From the NCBI RefSeq assembly GCF_000425385.1, contig NZ_KE384358.1, positions 255,623 through 319,622 on the forward strand: 64,000 bases of DNA, written 5' to 3'. Below the pieces are notes generated by a model. It was not told where the DNA came from, did not search any database, and saw only the letters and a list, made by a program, of their open reading frames with translations. Position 1 is the first letter of the stretch. Each line of letters starts with the position of its first letter. Source of the DNA: Pseudoduganella violaceinigra DSM 15887. Its GTDB lineage: Bacteria > Pseudomonadota > Gammaproteobacteria > Burkholderiales > Burkholderiaceae_D. Position numbers and translations under genes: made by a program. Below are positions 16,999-25,485 of the stretch, piece after piece.

Positions 16999-17559
16999 TC
17001 ACTGCGCCTGCCGCCGCACAACCTCACCAGCTCTTGGCTCTGGCGTTCCCAAGCCAGATGTAACGGAATGCCTGAGCGCTTCAAAGGCAATGCTCGTGGA
17101 TTTATCGTAACCACGTGGATCGGACGAGAGATGTGGCCAGGCAAAACGTAAGGCGACAACGACATCAGCACATGGCTTCTTTGCGTCGATGATCGAATAA
17201 GTGGTTCCTTCCTGCTTAGCCTCTTGCGTATAAATCGTCCACCCCTCAAGCGTACTGACAACAGGAGGTTTCGGGCTATACGCCTTTCCTACCGAGGAAA
17301 CCGCCGCTCGTCCGCGTTCCGTTTCGACATGAAACAGGGTGAGGGCCACATTGGTCGAATGCGGAGTCCCTTCATCGGCTGGATTTGGCACCTGGAAGGC
17401 CGCCACCGAGACTGGCGGTTTGGTGTTCATGTTGAGAACAATCCACTCATCGGGAACTGCAAAGCGGACATACCCCTTTGCTGTCACAAGGGTAAACTCT
17501 ACTGCCGATGCAGGGAAACAAGCAATGAAAAGAAGTACAGTAAACAGTGATTTAAACAT
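16999..17559 (-). CDS. Secreted hypothetical protein
   Basis: The 186-residue protein has a signal peptide (MFKSLFTVLLFIACFPASA) and a mature domain with YVRFAVPDEWIVLNM, then VALTLFHVETERG and VVVALRFAWPHL. The layout resembles small periplasmic proteins of the PsbP/DcrB-like kind, but this is a weak resemblance. Function unknown. Confidence 0.5.
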   Translation of the reverse strand: MFKSLFTVLLFIACFPASAVEFTLVTAKGYVRFAVPDEWIVLNMNTKPPVSVAAFQVPNPADEGTPHSTNVALTLFHVETERGRAAVSSVGKAYSPKPPVVSTLEGWTIYTQEAKQEGTTYSIIDAKKPCADVVVALRFAWPHLSSDPRGYDKSTSIAFEALRHSVTSGLGTPEPRAGEVVRRQAQ

Positions 17560-17591
17560 CGATTTCGTCGGCCCAGCATAATTTCATTTTG

Positions 17592-17816
17592 TCACCCCAT
17601 AGTCGGCGACTTGATCGCACCATTGGCGAAGTGGCTGCGGAATGGCGATAAACAGCACTGTTCATCCGGTTGTGCGTCCGATCGGTGCTCCGTCGCCTCT
17701 TCCGCAAAACGCTTTCCGTCAGGTTTGGCGAAGCTTGGCGCGGCAAAGTCACTGTAGAAATCCAGGCAGCGCTCATCCCTTCCACCGCACAGGATAACAT
17801 TCTTGCCCGTTTGCAA
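17592..17816 (-). other. Possible coding remnant
   Basis: The stretch between the two neighbouring secreted-protein genes contains one frame (TTG start) reading GKNVILCGGRDERCLDFYSD and later HRSDAQPDEQCCLS. It could be a fragment of a lost gene or chance. No ribosome site is seen. Confidence 0.2.
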
Positions 17817-17829
17817 AATGCGCGAATTC

Positions 17830-18288
17830 TCACAGAACAGTAAGGTTTCCGCTACACGAACAATCGCGGTTCATCAGCCGCCCGGCGATCACGATCTCCG
17901 ACAGCCTCAAGGCAGCTCCGTCCGGACCGCGATAGAACAAGGTATATCGGCCCGGTCTGACCTTGCCCAGAATCGCGGCAGGGCATTGCGAGGAGCGATT
18001 CCTACGCGCAAACCCCGTCGCGATGGTCAGATAGATCGAGTTTTCCGCGACTGTGGATCGCACGGACTGACATATTTCCGCCGAGTTGAGGATGGTCGGC
18101 TTTGTCGTGATCGACTGCAGCCCACTGACATCCGCACGGATCGGAAGAACTACGCCATCCTGCGTCAATACCGGTGCGCCGGCTGCCAAGCCACCAACGG
18201 ATTGAATAAACGCCCAGTCCCGGTCCTCCGCGATAGCACTGCGTGGTGCCAGGACTGCCACCGCCAGCATGACGAAGAATCTGTACAT
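17830..18288 (-). CDS. Secreted hypothetical protein
   Basis: The 152-residue protein starts MYRFFVMLAVAVLAPRSAIA, a signal peptide, and continues with WAFIQSVGG, a DVSGLQSI segment and a terminal CSCSGNLTVL; it has several cysteines. It begins 5 nt after the stop of the upstream 112-residue gene, so the two are an operon. An exported partner next to a cytoplasmic one is a common arrangement in immunity loci, but no function is known. Confidence 0.5.
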   Translation of the reverse strand: MYRFFVMLAVAVLAPRSAIAEDRDWAFIQSVGGLAAGAPVLTQDGVVLPIRADVSGLQSITTKPTILNSAEICQSVRSTVAENSIYLTIATGFARRNRSSQCPAAILGKVRPGRYTLFYRGPDGAALRLSEIVIAGRLMNRDCSCSGNLTVL

Positions 18289-18293
18289 AAGAA

Positions 18294-18632
18294 CTAAGCT
18301 TGCGCTGCTGGTTTATCGTTACCGTCGATGGGCGCCGTCGGGTCATTGGGCGGATAGCGCACAAAAGAAATGATCAAGGCCTCGGAAACTGCAATAAAAA
18401 GCTCGTTATCGTAGGACTCGGAGTCATCGAAAAATCCGGCGGCAATGCGCCTCCGAGCCTCGGGTATTGTGATCACCCAGGCGATTTCCTGCCTGATGAA
18501 CGTGGCCAGCACATAGTTCGAAATCTGCCCGACCGGAATGGACCAATTCTCTCGACATCGAGCAATGAGGCCCGACTCAAAGTCCGGCTGAAGCCATGGA
18601 CCGGCAATATCGGCGACGCAGCGGTATTCCAT
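18294..18632 (-). CDS. Hypothetical soluble protein
   Basis: The 112-residue protein MEYRCVADIAGPWLQPDFES... shows a helical segment (IRQEIAWVITIPEARRRIAA) and an acidic patch (FFDDSESYDNELF). It has no export signal. It is followed after 5 nt by a secreted-protein gene. No family recognised. Confidence 0.45.
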   Translation of the reverse strand: MEYRCVADIAGPWLQPDFESGLIARCRENWSIPVGQISNYVLATFIRQEIAWVITIPEARRRIAAGFFDDSESYDNELFIAVSEALIISFVRYPPNDPTAPIDGNDKPAAQA

Positions 18633-18658
18633 TCAGTGTATTCAGCGAACGTACCGCT

Positions 18659-18904
18659 TCAATAAGTTGACTGTGTCAGTGACCACGCAATATAACCGAC
18701 AAATAGGACGATGGGGGCGAGGAATGCAACCGCGCTCTCCATGAAATACCGTTTCCCTCTCGTCGAACCTACACCTTTTTGGAGCAGGCTCCCCGCCGAT
18801 ATCGCTCGCGAGATAAGGCATCCGAAGTAGACAATTGAGCGGGCGACCATCGTCAGCAAATAAGGAAGTTGTGGCATTGCGCCAGAATGTCGAATCGGAT
18901 TCAA
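18659..18904 (-). CDS. Small membrane protein
   Basis: The 81-residue frame begins with TTG overlapping the stop of the zinc-ribbon gene; an internal ATG (18877) gives MPQLPYLLTMVARSIV. Two hydrophobic segments (around YFGCLISRAI and VAFLAPIVLFVGYIAWSL) suggest a membrane protein. The overlap suggests coupling with the upstream zinc-ribbon gene. Confidence 0.4.
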   Translation of the reverse strand: MNPIRHSGAMPQLPYLLTMVARSIVYFGCLISRAISAGSLLQKGVGSTRGKRYFMESAVAFLAPIVLFVGYIAWSLTQSTY

Positions 18905-19101
18905 GCCTCAGCATGCCAGTCAGCGCCGCAATGCAGGCATTGCCTGGCCCCTCGCGACTTAAGCGGACGGCCACAAACGGGACACGGCGTGGGCGGTTCC
19001 ACTGTCACCGCACGGATCAAGCTGATTGCAGGTTTCATCGACGCGAGCAGCATTTTCGGATCGAGGTTCCATCCGAGCGCCAGGCAGTATTCACGCAGCA
19101 T
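18901..19101 (-). CDS. Zinc-ribbon protein
   Basis: The 66-residue frame ends in a zinc ribbon, CPVCGRPLKS then QCLHCGADWHAEA, with two CxxC pairs. The open frame continues upstream past the ATG at 19101 (ILSQYKKHRIQDRFTPD) to the stop of the preceding gene, so the native protein may be longer with a rare start codon. It overlaps the next membrane gene by 4 nt. The ribbon could bind zinc and mediate protein contacts. Confidence 0.45.
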   Translation of the reverse strand: MLREYCLALGWNLDPKMLLASMKPAISLIRAVTVEPPTPCPVCGRPLKSRGARQCLHCGADWHAEA

Positions 19102-19167
19102 ATCTGGCGTAAAACGATCTTGAATACGATGCTTCTTGTACTGTGACAGGATTTCGAAGGGAAGCGG

Positions 19168-19575
19168 CTATCCCCTCTCATAGAACTCCCATCTTGTATC
19201 GCCGCGAAAGGCCCGGATAAACCGCCTATCGCAACCGCCTTCGCTCAGTTGCATCTCGCAGATAGGCCATTCATCGGCGACGGGCGATACCCGAACCTCC
19301 AAGACACGGTGTTTGAAACGGCGCGCAAGATTGTGCACGATGCTCACATTGGCAATCAATGTCGTGCCATCGGGCTTACCGAGCGGGGACCAGAAATAGC
19401 CGTATGAACCCTCGGTCCGATTGGCATAAGGCCGCATATCCTGCACTTCAAATGGAACTTGCGATTTCACGGATGCCGTCAACCACTGCTGTGCGTCGGC
19501 GACGACAGCATCGAGCGGCGCATCGATCAACGCGAGTCCCAAGAAATCATGCGGGAATGGACTTGACTCCATCAT
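19168..19575 (-). CDS. Hypothetical soluble protein
   Basis: The 135-residue protein MMESSPFPHDFLGLALIDAP... contains GYFWSPLGKPDGTTLIANVS and ends FRGDTRWEFYERG. No membrane segment. Its ATG overlaps the stop of the upstream membrane gene (ATGA), so the two are co-translated. No family recognised. Confidence 0.45.
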   Translation of the reverse strand: MMESSPFPHDFLGLALIDAPLDAVVADAQQWLTASVKSQVPFEVQDMRPYANRTEGSYGYFWSPLGKPDGTTLIANVSIVHNLARRFKHRVLEVRVSPVADEWPICEMQLSEGGCDRRFIRAFRGDTRWEFYERG

Positions 19576-19769
19576 GCCTGGCTCGCTGTCTGGCCAAGAG
19601 CCAACAAAACAAGGAGGGCCGACGGGACCAAAATGGCGGTGGCAAGGTCAAGCCAGACTGGCGTAAGTCCAATGAACATCCTGTATCCGATTCCCCAAAA
19701 GGCGATGGCCACGCAGACAGCGGCGGTGACCTTTCGCGCGAAAACAGCAACATGGATCAGCGGTCGCAT
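19572..19769 (-). CDS. Small membrane protein
   Basis: The 65-residue protein MRPLIHVAVFARKVTAAVCV... has two transmembrane helices (about residues 14-28 and 40-58). AAGGAG is located 12 nt before the ATG. It overlaps the following soluble-protein gene by 4 nt. Confidence 0.45.
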   Translation of the reverse strand: MRPLIHVAVFARKVTAAVCVAIAFWGIGYRMFIGLTPVWLDLATAILVPSALLVLLALGQTASQA

Positions 19770-19813
19770 CAAGAAACGTACTCCTTGTAAAGCTCTATCC
19801 AGTCGGATGCAGA

Positions 19814-20020
19814 TCAGCCGACTACCTTCCCTCCCGAAGCCTGAACGGACTTGAGCACAAATTCCTGCATTTCTGGCGAGACGGTGGCAAGTGGCAAAGT
19901 CATAAACTGCGCCTTCGCAAACGGGTAGAAGCAGCGCTTGACTGTTTCTCTCAATGGGTGCGTCATCGGGGTGACGGGTGCGGTGATGATCTCAAGACAA
20001 TGCGCGCTACTGAACTGATT
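19814..20020 (-). pseudogene. C-terminal fragment of a lost gene
   Basis: A minus-strand frame reads SSAHCLEIITAPVTPMTHPL, then RCFYPFAKAQFMTLPLATVS and ends VQASGGKVVG. It looks like the end of a real protein, but a TGA lies just upstream (20021-20023) and no start or ribosome site is visible. An internal ATG at 19966 could yield at most about 50 residues. Confidence 0.35.
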
Positions 20021-20163
20021 TCACGCGCCCGGAAGGATAGCATCCGAGCCCATGAAAAATACGCGAATTCTCACACTCTACCAGACGCGAGCCAGTATTG
20101 AGCGAGGGAGAGTGAACGACCAGTGTCAGTTCGTGGCGCATAGTCCGCGAGGTATGCAAATGT

Positions 20164-20499
20164 TTAAATGTACGCGCGCACCACCACTACCACGGCCTGG
20201 CTGATTGTAAACGCCGCCAGCGCTAAGAAGCATTGCAACACCGGACCCGGCGGAATCTTTTGGAACGGCCGGGCAGGCAAGCCTACCAGGCTCATCGCAA
20301 TATCGAGAGCAGGATTGACGGGCCGATCGTCTTTTTTACCCAACCGCGCGAGGATGCCGAAAAGGAGAGTTGCCGCAATCGCAGCAAGAAATGTTGGCAT
20401 GACCCAGGAAACGGGGAGTAAATAGACGCTCCCAGCCCCTGCCGTGATCGCGCACACGATCCAGATTTCTGGTCGTTTCAAATTCAAGGTATCAACCAC
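20164..20499 (-). CDS. Membrane protein
   Basis: The 111-residue protein begins with GTG (GGAGA 6 nt upstream) and has three hydrophobic segments: about residues 13-31 (IWIVCAITAGAGSVYLLPVS), 34-50 and the C-terminal FLALAAFTISQAVVVVV. Positive residues flank the second helix (LARLGKKDDR). Function unknown. Confidence 0.5.
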   Translation of the reverse strand: MVDTLNLKRPEIWIVCAITAGAGSVYLLPVSWVMPTFLAAIAATLLFGILARLGKKDDRPVNPALDIAMSLVGLPARPFQKIPPGPVLQCFLALAAFTISQAVVVVVRAYI

Positions 20500-20707
20500 G
20501 ATGCATCTCCGCGACAAGGTCAATGGCCAACGCGCCTAATGAAAATTTTACGCCAGGCAGACATCTCTGAGGCGTGTGAAAGGATTTGTACAAAGTAATA
20601 CTCAGTAGTAATTTCGGGTCGATTGTGATTCGACCTCGCACACTTTGGCATATCCAGCTGACCTATCGCCAAAAAAGAAAAAATCCGGTTCAGTCGCGGC
20701 GGATCGC

Positions 20708-21094
20708 TTACTCAATCTTGAGGGCCGGAACATCGACTCGCGAAGCTTTTCCAACAGGAACAAGCACTGGCAGAGAGTGTTTGTTCCGTGCATGGGCGGC
20801 CAGAGAGGCTTGGCTAAGTACTGCATCGCACTTGTCCCCCGCGGACAGCGACTCACCGGAGTAAGGTTCGAACCAGATCTGTATCTCGTATCTCCCGTTG
20901 CGATCAGTCGCAGCCATAGCAGGGCCTGCCGGCGCGGACTGCTGGATCCAGGATACTCCGACCAAAGCATTGGACACGGCGCTGCCTTTTGAATCAAGAA
21001 CAACACCAGTGAAAGCTATTCGCTGCATTACGCATTTTGCAGAGGTCAATGGAGCAACGGTAATTAAAAATAGAAACGCAAGTAGTGTTTGCAT
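20708..21094 (-). CDS. Secreted carboxypeptidase-regulatory-like protein
   Basis: The 128-residue protein starts MQTLLAFLFLITVAPLTSAK, an export signal, and has a single Ig-like carboxypeptidase-regulatory-type fold: FTGVVLDSKGSAVSNALVGV, then TDRNGRYEIQIWFEPYSGES. Such domains give stability or adhesion to exported proteins. It stands alone between unknown genes. Confidence 0.55.
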   Translation of the reverse strand: MQTLLAFLFLITVAPLTSAKCVMQRIAFTGVVLDSKGSAVSNALVGVSWIQQSAPAGPAMAATDRNGRYEIQIWFEPYSGESLSAGDKCDAVLSQASLAAHARNKHSLPVLVPVGKASRVDVPALKIE

Positions 21095-21317
21095 AGGGGC
21101 TGATGTTGAGTTGACCGGCATCACAGAATGACCGAGCTTTGAAATTGACGGTACCAGAGAAGAAAAGCGTGTTCTTAAGCTCGCTAGCTCGTAAGGCTCA
21201 CGCCAAACAGCATGACAAGGAGCGGGCTGAACGTGTCAGGCGAATGAAGTGTTGCGTTGCCCGCTTAGGTGCCACGAGGCTCCGTACAGCACCGCCAAGC
21301 CAGTTAGTACGAAAGCA

Positions 21318-21611
21318 TCAGACTTCCTTGGTTCCCTCTTTTGATACCGGGGGCGCATCGCGGCAAAGCCTTAAGAACCTGAACATCTTAGGCCACTCCG
21401 CCCTCGGCTTGAAAACGATGGCGACTTCCTGGTTGCCAAGCGCAGACTCTATGAGGACTACGTGGCCCGAAACAAGCTTGGCGTTCTCAAGCTCCTTTTG
21501 CTTGGCTTTACAGACCGCCTTGAAGAAAGGGCCGGAACGCCACTCTTTCACTTCCGGGGAAACTTGAAACTTCAGATAGCCGGCGAGCGATGCGTGCGCA
21601 ACTGCCACCAT
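21318..21611 (-). CDS. Possible N-truncated peptidyl-tRNA hydrolase II-like protein
   Basis: From ATG the frame has 97 residues, MVAVAHASLAGYLKFQVSPE..., with GHVVLIESALGNQEVAIVF. The in-frame sequence just upstream (VRDDIPLGFA) also looks coding, but a TAA precedes it and no start codon exists there, so the N-terminus seems lost. The AVAHASLxxY and late VAIVF strand resemble the PTH2 fold, an inference from pattern only. Confidence 0.35.
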   Translation of the reverse strand: MVAVAHASLAGYLKFQVSPEVKEWRSGPFFKAVCKAKQKELENAKLVSGHVVLIESALGNQEVAIVFKPRAEWPKMFRFLRLCRDAPPVSKEGTKEV

Positions 21612-21722
21612 GGCGAAGCCGAGCGGAATGTCATCTCGGACAAGGATTTACATCTTCATCAATTAAGTATTTATCAGCGCTAATCAAAGCGACGTGCCGG
21701 TTGATGGGTTGGCAGGAACGAA

Positions 21723-21944
21723 TTACCAAAGTCGAAAAAGCTTTCCAACCGCTACAATGGCGAATGCGACTCCCAGGCCAATGCAAATTTTCCGATTCGC
21801 AAGGAAGGAAGGCATCTTGCTCCTTGTAGCCAGCGGCCAGCTTGAACTCGCAGCAGCGAGATAGAAAAAAACGCCCGAGAAAAGCGCCCAATACAGAATG
21901 TCGTACCAAGATCCAAATGCTTGGCTTCCCAGGGTTTGTCCCAT
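21723..21944 (-). CDS. Small membrane protein
   Basis: The 73-residue protein MGQTLGSQAFGSWYDILYWA... has two hydrophobic segments (about 17-34 and 52-70). AAGGA lies upstream of the ATG. A GTTAGCC sequence stands 17-23 nt before the start (21961-21967), similar to the boundary of the attC-like sites further right. Confidence 0.45.
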   Translation of the reverse strand: MGQTLGSQAFGSWYDILYWALFSGVFFYLAAASSSWPLATRSKMPSFLANRKICIGLGVAFAIVAVGKLFRLW

Positions 21945-22155
21945 TCATTGTCCTTTGTGATTCATGGCCCGAAGATGGCTAACCGTATAGCGAACGCCAA
22001 ATTAACGTTCTGCCAAATTTTATCACGGCGAAAAATCACAGCTGGACGAATCTCCTGCCCGGGGCTGTAAAGCGCATTGAGGGTGGGATGCCAACTCCAT
22101 TGGCGCGGGGCGCGAGTAGTGCGTTTCGCACCTTGAGCGACGATACGAAGCCGCT

Positions 22156-22410
22156 TCAGCGCAGTAGTTCAGCCACCTGCTCGCCAAATTCCGTTCCGTG
22201 CAGATGTGAGGCCAGTTGAATCGTGCGTGTAGCGCATTCCCTGGGCGCCGACGCCCCACGCTGCTGCAGGCAACGATTGTGGTGCAGCGCTGCGAACGTT
22301 TCCGCTTGCCCGTTCGAGCTGTGCGCCCAGCACAGGCCAACAATCAGCGCCATGCAAACTGCGAATTGTGCTCTGAGCGGCAAGGCCCAGTTGTAGCGGA
22401 TAAAAAACAT
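22156..22410 (-). CDS. Small secreted or membrane-anchored protein
   Basis: From MFFIRYNWALPLRAQFAVCM the protein has 84 residues, with one hydrophobic helix near the N-terminus and a polar C-terminal part holding two cysteines (HHNRCLQQRGASAPRECATR). No ribosome site is obvious. Function unknown. Confidence 0.4.
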   Translation of the reverse strand: MFFIRYNWALPLRAQFAVCMALIVGLCWAHSSNGQAETFAALHHNRCLQQRGASAPRECATRTIQLASHLHGTEFGEQVAELLR

Positions 22411-22882
22411 CGGGGCTCCCAAAAGCATTCCGCACCTATCCTACCCAGCCAATATTTCAGTTTGATGACCAGGCCACCAGCCAGGTCCGGCCCTGACAAG
22501 CCTCCGACGCCGTGCTCCTCGCATTGAGTTAGAACGTTCGTGCGCATTTTGATCCAGGTCATGGAAATCCAGCAGTCCACTCCCTAAAGTGAGGCCTTGG
22601 CAATATGCACTTTTCGCAAGCGCGGCGCCGCGTCCCGGCCCACAGACTTTGGATCCGACCATGCCAGAAAGCCCCCTCGCCCGGTACGCGGCCGATGAAC
22701 AGCTGGACCAGTAAGTGCGCGCCATGCGAGAGCATGTCCGCCCTGGTGCAGAATCTGATGCCAGCTGCAGCTCCTGACTGTTGCCGCCATCGGCGCCACC
22801 CTGTTTATGAATTCGCTGCACCGCTTCCGCGCTACTATCGCGCAGATGGCCAGAACAATTTTCGAATATTTGGAGTTCCACC
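22411..22882. other. Gene-free stretch upstream of the phosphotransacylase operon
   Basis: I see no convincing gene in these 472 bases. Frames on both strands are short or have unnatural composition. The stretch must carry the promoter of the plus-strand operon beginning at 22883, but no clear -35/-10 pair is recognised. Confidence 0.4.
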
Positions 22883-24289
22883 ATGCTGCCCGACGACTTG
22901 AGCACCATCCGCAACCGCGTATTCGACGACATCGCCGTGGGCGATACGGAAACGCTGGTGCGCACCCTTACCGCCGCCGACATCCAGCTATTTGCAGTAC
23001 TGTCGGGAGACGCCAACCCGCAGCACCTGGACCAGGAATTTGCCGCCAACACGCGCTTTCATAGCGTGATTGCGCAAGGCATGTTCGGCGGCGCCCTGAT
23101 TTCGGCCGTGCTGGGCACGCGCCTGCCCGGCCCCGGCACCGTCTACCTGGGCCAGACCCTGAAATTCACCGCACCGGTGCGCTTGGGCGACACGCTCACC
23201 ACCAGCGTCACCGTCACGGCCCGCGACCAGGCACGCAAGCGCCTCAAGCTGGCCTGCCAGTGCGTCAACCAGGAGGGCGTGATCGTCATCACCGGCGAGG
23301 CTGACGTCATTGCTCCCACCGAAGCGATTGTTCGCCCGCGCGCCACGCTGCCGGAGGTGCGCCTGATGCCGGGCGGCGGTGAAATGCAGGCCTTGCTGGC
23401 GCATGCGCGCGGCATTGGCCCGCTCGCCACGGCTGTCGTGCATCCCTGCGACGAGGCCAGTCTGGGTGCGGCGCTCGATGCGAAAGCCGCCGGCCTGATT
23501 ACGCCGATCCTGGTGGCGCCGCATGCCAAGCTGCTGGCCGTGGCAGAACAGGCCGGGCTGGACCTCGGCGGCTGCCGCATCGAAGACGTGCCGCACAGCC
23601 ATGCGGCAGCGGCGCGCGCAGTCGAACTGGCCGTCCAGGGGGAAGCAGCACTGTTGATGAAAGGCAGCCTACACACCGACGAACTGATGGGCGCCGTGGT
23701 CGCCTGCGCCGCATTACGCACCAAGCGCCGCATCAGTCACTGCTTCGTGATGCAGACCCCGGCCTACCCGCGCCCGTTCATCGTCACCGATGCCGCCATC
23801 AATATCGCGCCGACGCTGGAGGAAAAAGCCGACATCATTCGCAATGCGATCGACCTGGCGCATGCCATCGGCGTCGCCACGCCGCGCGTCGCCATCCTGG
23901 CGGCGGTGGAAACGGTCAATCCCCACATGCCTGCCACCCTGGACGCGGCAATCCTGTGCAAGATGGCCGACCGCGGCCAGATCAGCGGCGCCTTGCTGGA
24001 CGGTCCACTGGCCTTCGACAACGCCGTCTCGCCCGCGGCCGCGCGCATCAAGGGCATCGTCTCGCAGGTCGCCGGGCAAGCCGACGTGCTGGTTGTGCCC
24101 GACCTCGAAAGCGGCAATATGCTGGCCAAGCAGCTGGAATACCTGGGCGATGCAAACAGCGCCGGCGTGGTGCTGGGCGCTCGCCTGCCGATCATCCTGA
24201 CCAGCCGCGCCGACAGCCGCGCAACCCGGCTGGCGTCGTGCGCCGTGGCCCTGCTACTGGCACGCCAATACGAGGCAAGTCCACCATGA
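22883..24289 (+). CDS. Bifunctional enoyl-CoA hydratase/phosphate acetyltransferase
   Basis: The 468-residue protein joins a MaoC-like hot-dog domain (about residues 10-140; DIQLFAVLSGDANPQHLD and GMFGGALISAVLG) to a phosphate acetyl/butyryltransferase domain (about 160-460; LLMKGSLHTDELMGAVV, GALLDGPLAFDNAVS and VLVVPDLESGNMLAKQLEYL). It should convert acyl-CoA and phosphate to acyl phosphate in the cytoplasm. Together with the acetate kinase that overlaps it by ATGA it forms an acyl-CoA to ATP route. The hot-dog domain may bind short enoyl-CoA esters. Confidence 0.88.
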   Translation: MLPDDLSTIRNRVFDDIAVGDTETLVRTLTAADIQLFAVLSGDANPQHLDQEFAANTRFHSVIAQGMFGGALISAVLGTRLPGPGTVYLGQTLKFTAPVRLGDTLTTSVTVTARDQARKRLKLACQCVNQEGVIVITGEADVIAPTEAIVRPRATLPEVRLMPGGGEMQALLAHARGIGPLATAVVHPCDEASLGAALDAKAAGLITPILVAPHAKLLAVAEQAGLDLGGCRIEDVPHSHAAAARAVELAVQGEAALLMKGSLHTDELMGAVVACAALRTKRRISHCFVMQTPAYPRPFIVTDAAINIAPTLEEKADIIRNAIDLAHAIGVATPRVAILAAVETVNPHMPATLDAAILCKMADRGQISGALLDGPLAFDNAVSPAAARIKGIVSQVAGQADVLVVPDLESGNMLAKQLEYLGDANSAGVVLGARLPIILTSRADSRATRLASCAVALLLARQYEASPP

Positions 24290-25485
24290 GCAAGCGCATT
24301 CTGGTACTGAATTGCGGTTCATCGAGCATCAAGTTCGCGTTGTTCGATGCCGAAGAATCCCGCCTGGGCGACAAGGCGCTGTGGCAGGGAAAAATCGACG
24401 GTGTGACCGGTGCCGGGCAGATACTGGAAGTCTCTGGCGCCGCGCCCCACACCCTGCCGGCGGGCGGCGACCAGCCCTATCACGCGGCGCTGGGCGCGAT
24501 TCTCGCGCGATTGGACCAGCGCCTGGAGCAGAGCGGTGAGGCGCTGGCGGCCATCGCGCACCGGGTGGTGCACGGCGGCTTGAAATACAGCGCACCGGTG
24601 CCGCTGGACGCCCACGTGCTGGCGGACCTGCGCGGGTATATTCCGCTGGCGCCGTTACACCAGCCCTTCGCGCTGGAAGCCGTCGAAACCCTGCTCGCCA
24701 GCCGGCCCGGATTGCCGCAGGTCGCCTGCTTCGACACCGCCTTCCACCACACCCTGCCAGTGGTCGAACAAATGCTGCCGCTGCCTTACGCAGCCTGGGA
24801 GCGCGGCCTGCGGCGCTACGGCTTCCACGGCCTGTCTTACGAATATCTATCGCACGCCTTGGTCGTCCGCCACGGCGCCGCGGCACAAGGCCGCGTCATC
24901 GCCGCTCACCTGGGCAGCGGCGCAAGCCTGTGCGCGATGCAGGGCCTGTCCAGCGTCGCCACCACCATGGGCTTCTCCGCCCTGGATGGCTTGATGATGG
25001 GCACCCGCTGCGGCGCACTGGATCCCGGCGCCCTGCTCTATCTGATGGATATTGAAGGACTGAGCACACATGAAGTCGGCCATATGCTGTATCACGAATC
25101 GGGCCTGCTTGGCGTGTCGGGCATTTCCGCCGACCCGCGCGTCTTGCTCGAGCAGGAGGCGCGCGCGCCACGCGCCCGTGATGCCCTGGCGCTGTATGTG
25201 CGCCGCATCGTGCGCGAAATCGGTGCGCTGTGCGCCGTGCTGGGCGGGCTGGACATGCTGGTGTTCACGGCCGGCATTGGCGAGCACAATGCCGAAATCC
25301 GTAGCCGCGTGTGCGCAGCGCTTGGCTTCCTCGGCGTTGCGCTCGACGAGACAGCCAACAGGGGAAACGCTGCTGTGATCAGCCGCGGCACCGGACCGAT
25401 CGTGGCGGTCGAAGCAACCAACGAGGAATGGATCGCGGCTCGCCACGCGCGCGGCATCCTTGATATGCGGGAGCAGCTGCGATGA
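24286..25485 (+). CDS. ackA: Acetate kinase
   Basis: The 399-residue cytoplasmic kinase interconverts acetyl phosphate plus ADP and acetate plus ATP. It begins MSKRILVLNCGSSSIKFALF, the family N-terminal phosphate-binding motif, and contains HRVVHGG, RRYGFHGLSYEY, HLGSGASLCAM, MGTRCGALDPGALLYLM and FTAGIGEHNAEIR. The ATG overlaps the stop of the phosphotransacylase gene, and its own stop overlaps the following secreted-protein gene, so three genes are coupled. The partner enzyme could also supply propionyl or butyryl phosphate. Confidence 0.92.
   Translation: MSKRILVLNCGSSSIKFALFDAEESRLGDKALWQGKIDGVTGAGQILEVSGAAPHTLPAGGDQPYHAALGAILARLDQRLEQSGEALAAIAHRVVHGGLKYSAPVPLDAHVLADLRGYIPLAPLHQPFALEAVETLLASRPGLPQVACFDTAFHHTLPVVEQMLPLPYAAWERGLRRYGFHGLSYEYLSHALVVRHGAAAQGRVIAAHLGSGASLCAMQGLSSVATTMGFSALDGLMMGTRCGALDPGALLYLMDIEGLSTHEVGHMLYHESGLLGVSGISADPRVLLEQEARAPRARDALALYVRRIVREIGALCAVLGGLDMLVFTAGIGEHNAEIRSRVCAALGFLGVALDETANRGNAAVISRGTGPIVAVEATNEEWIAARHARGILDMREQLR

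Noticed and set aside
20524..20575. GCCAACGCGCC as an attC boundary left of the ackA operon
   Set aside because: A right box is present but no left box or convincing inner arms; kept only as a hint that cassettes may extend to the left.
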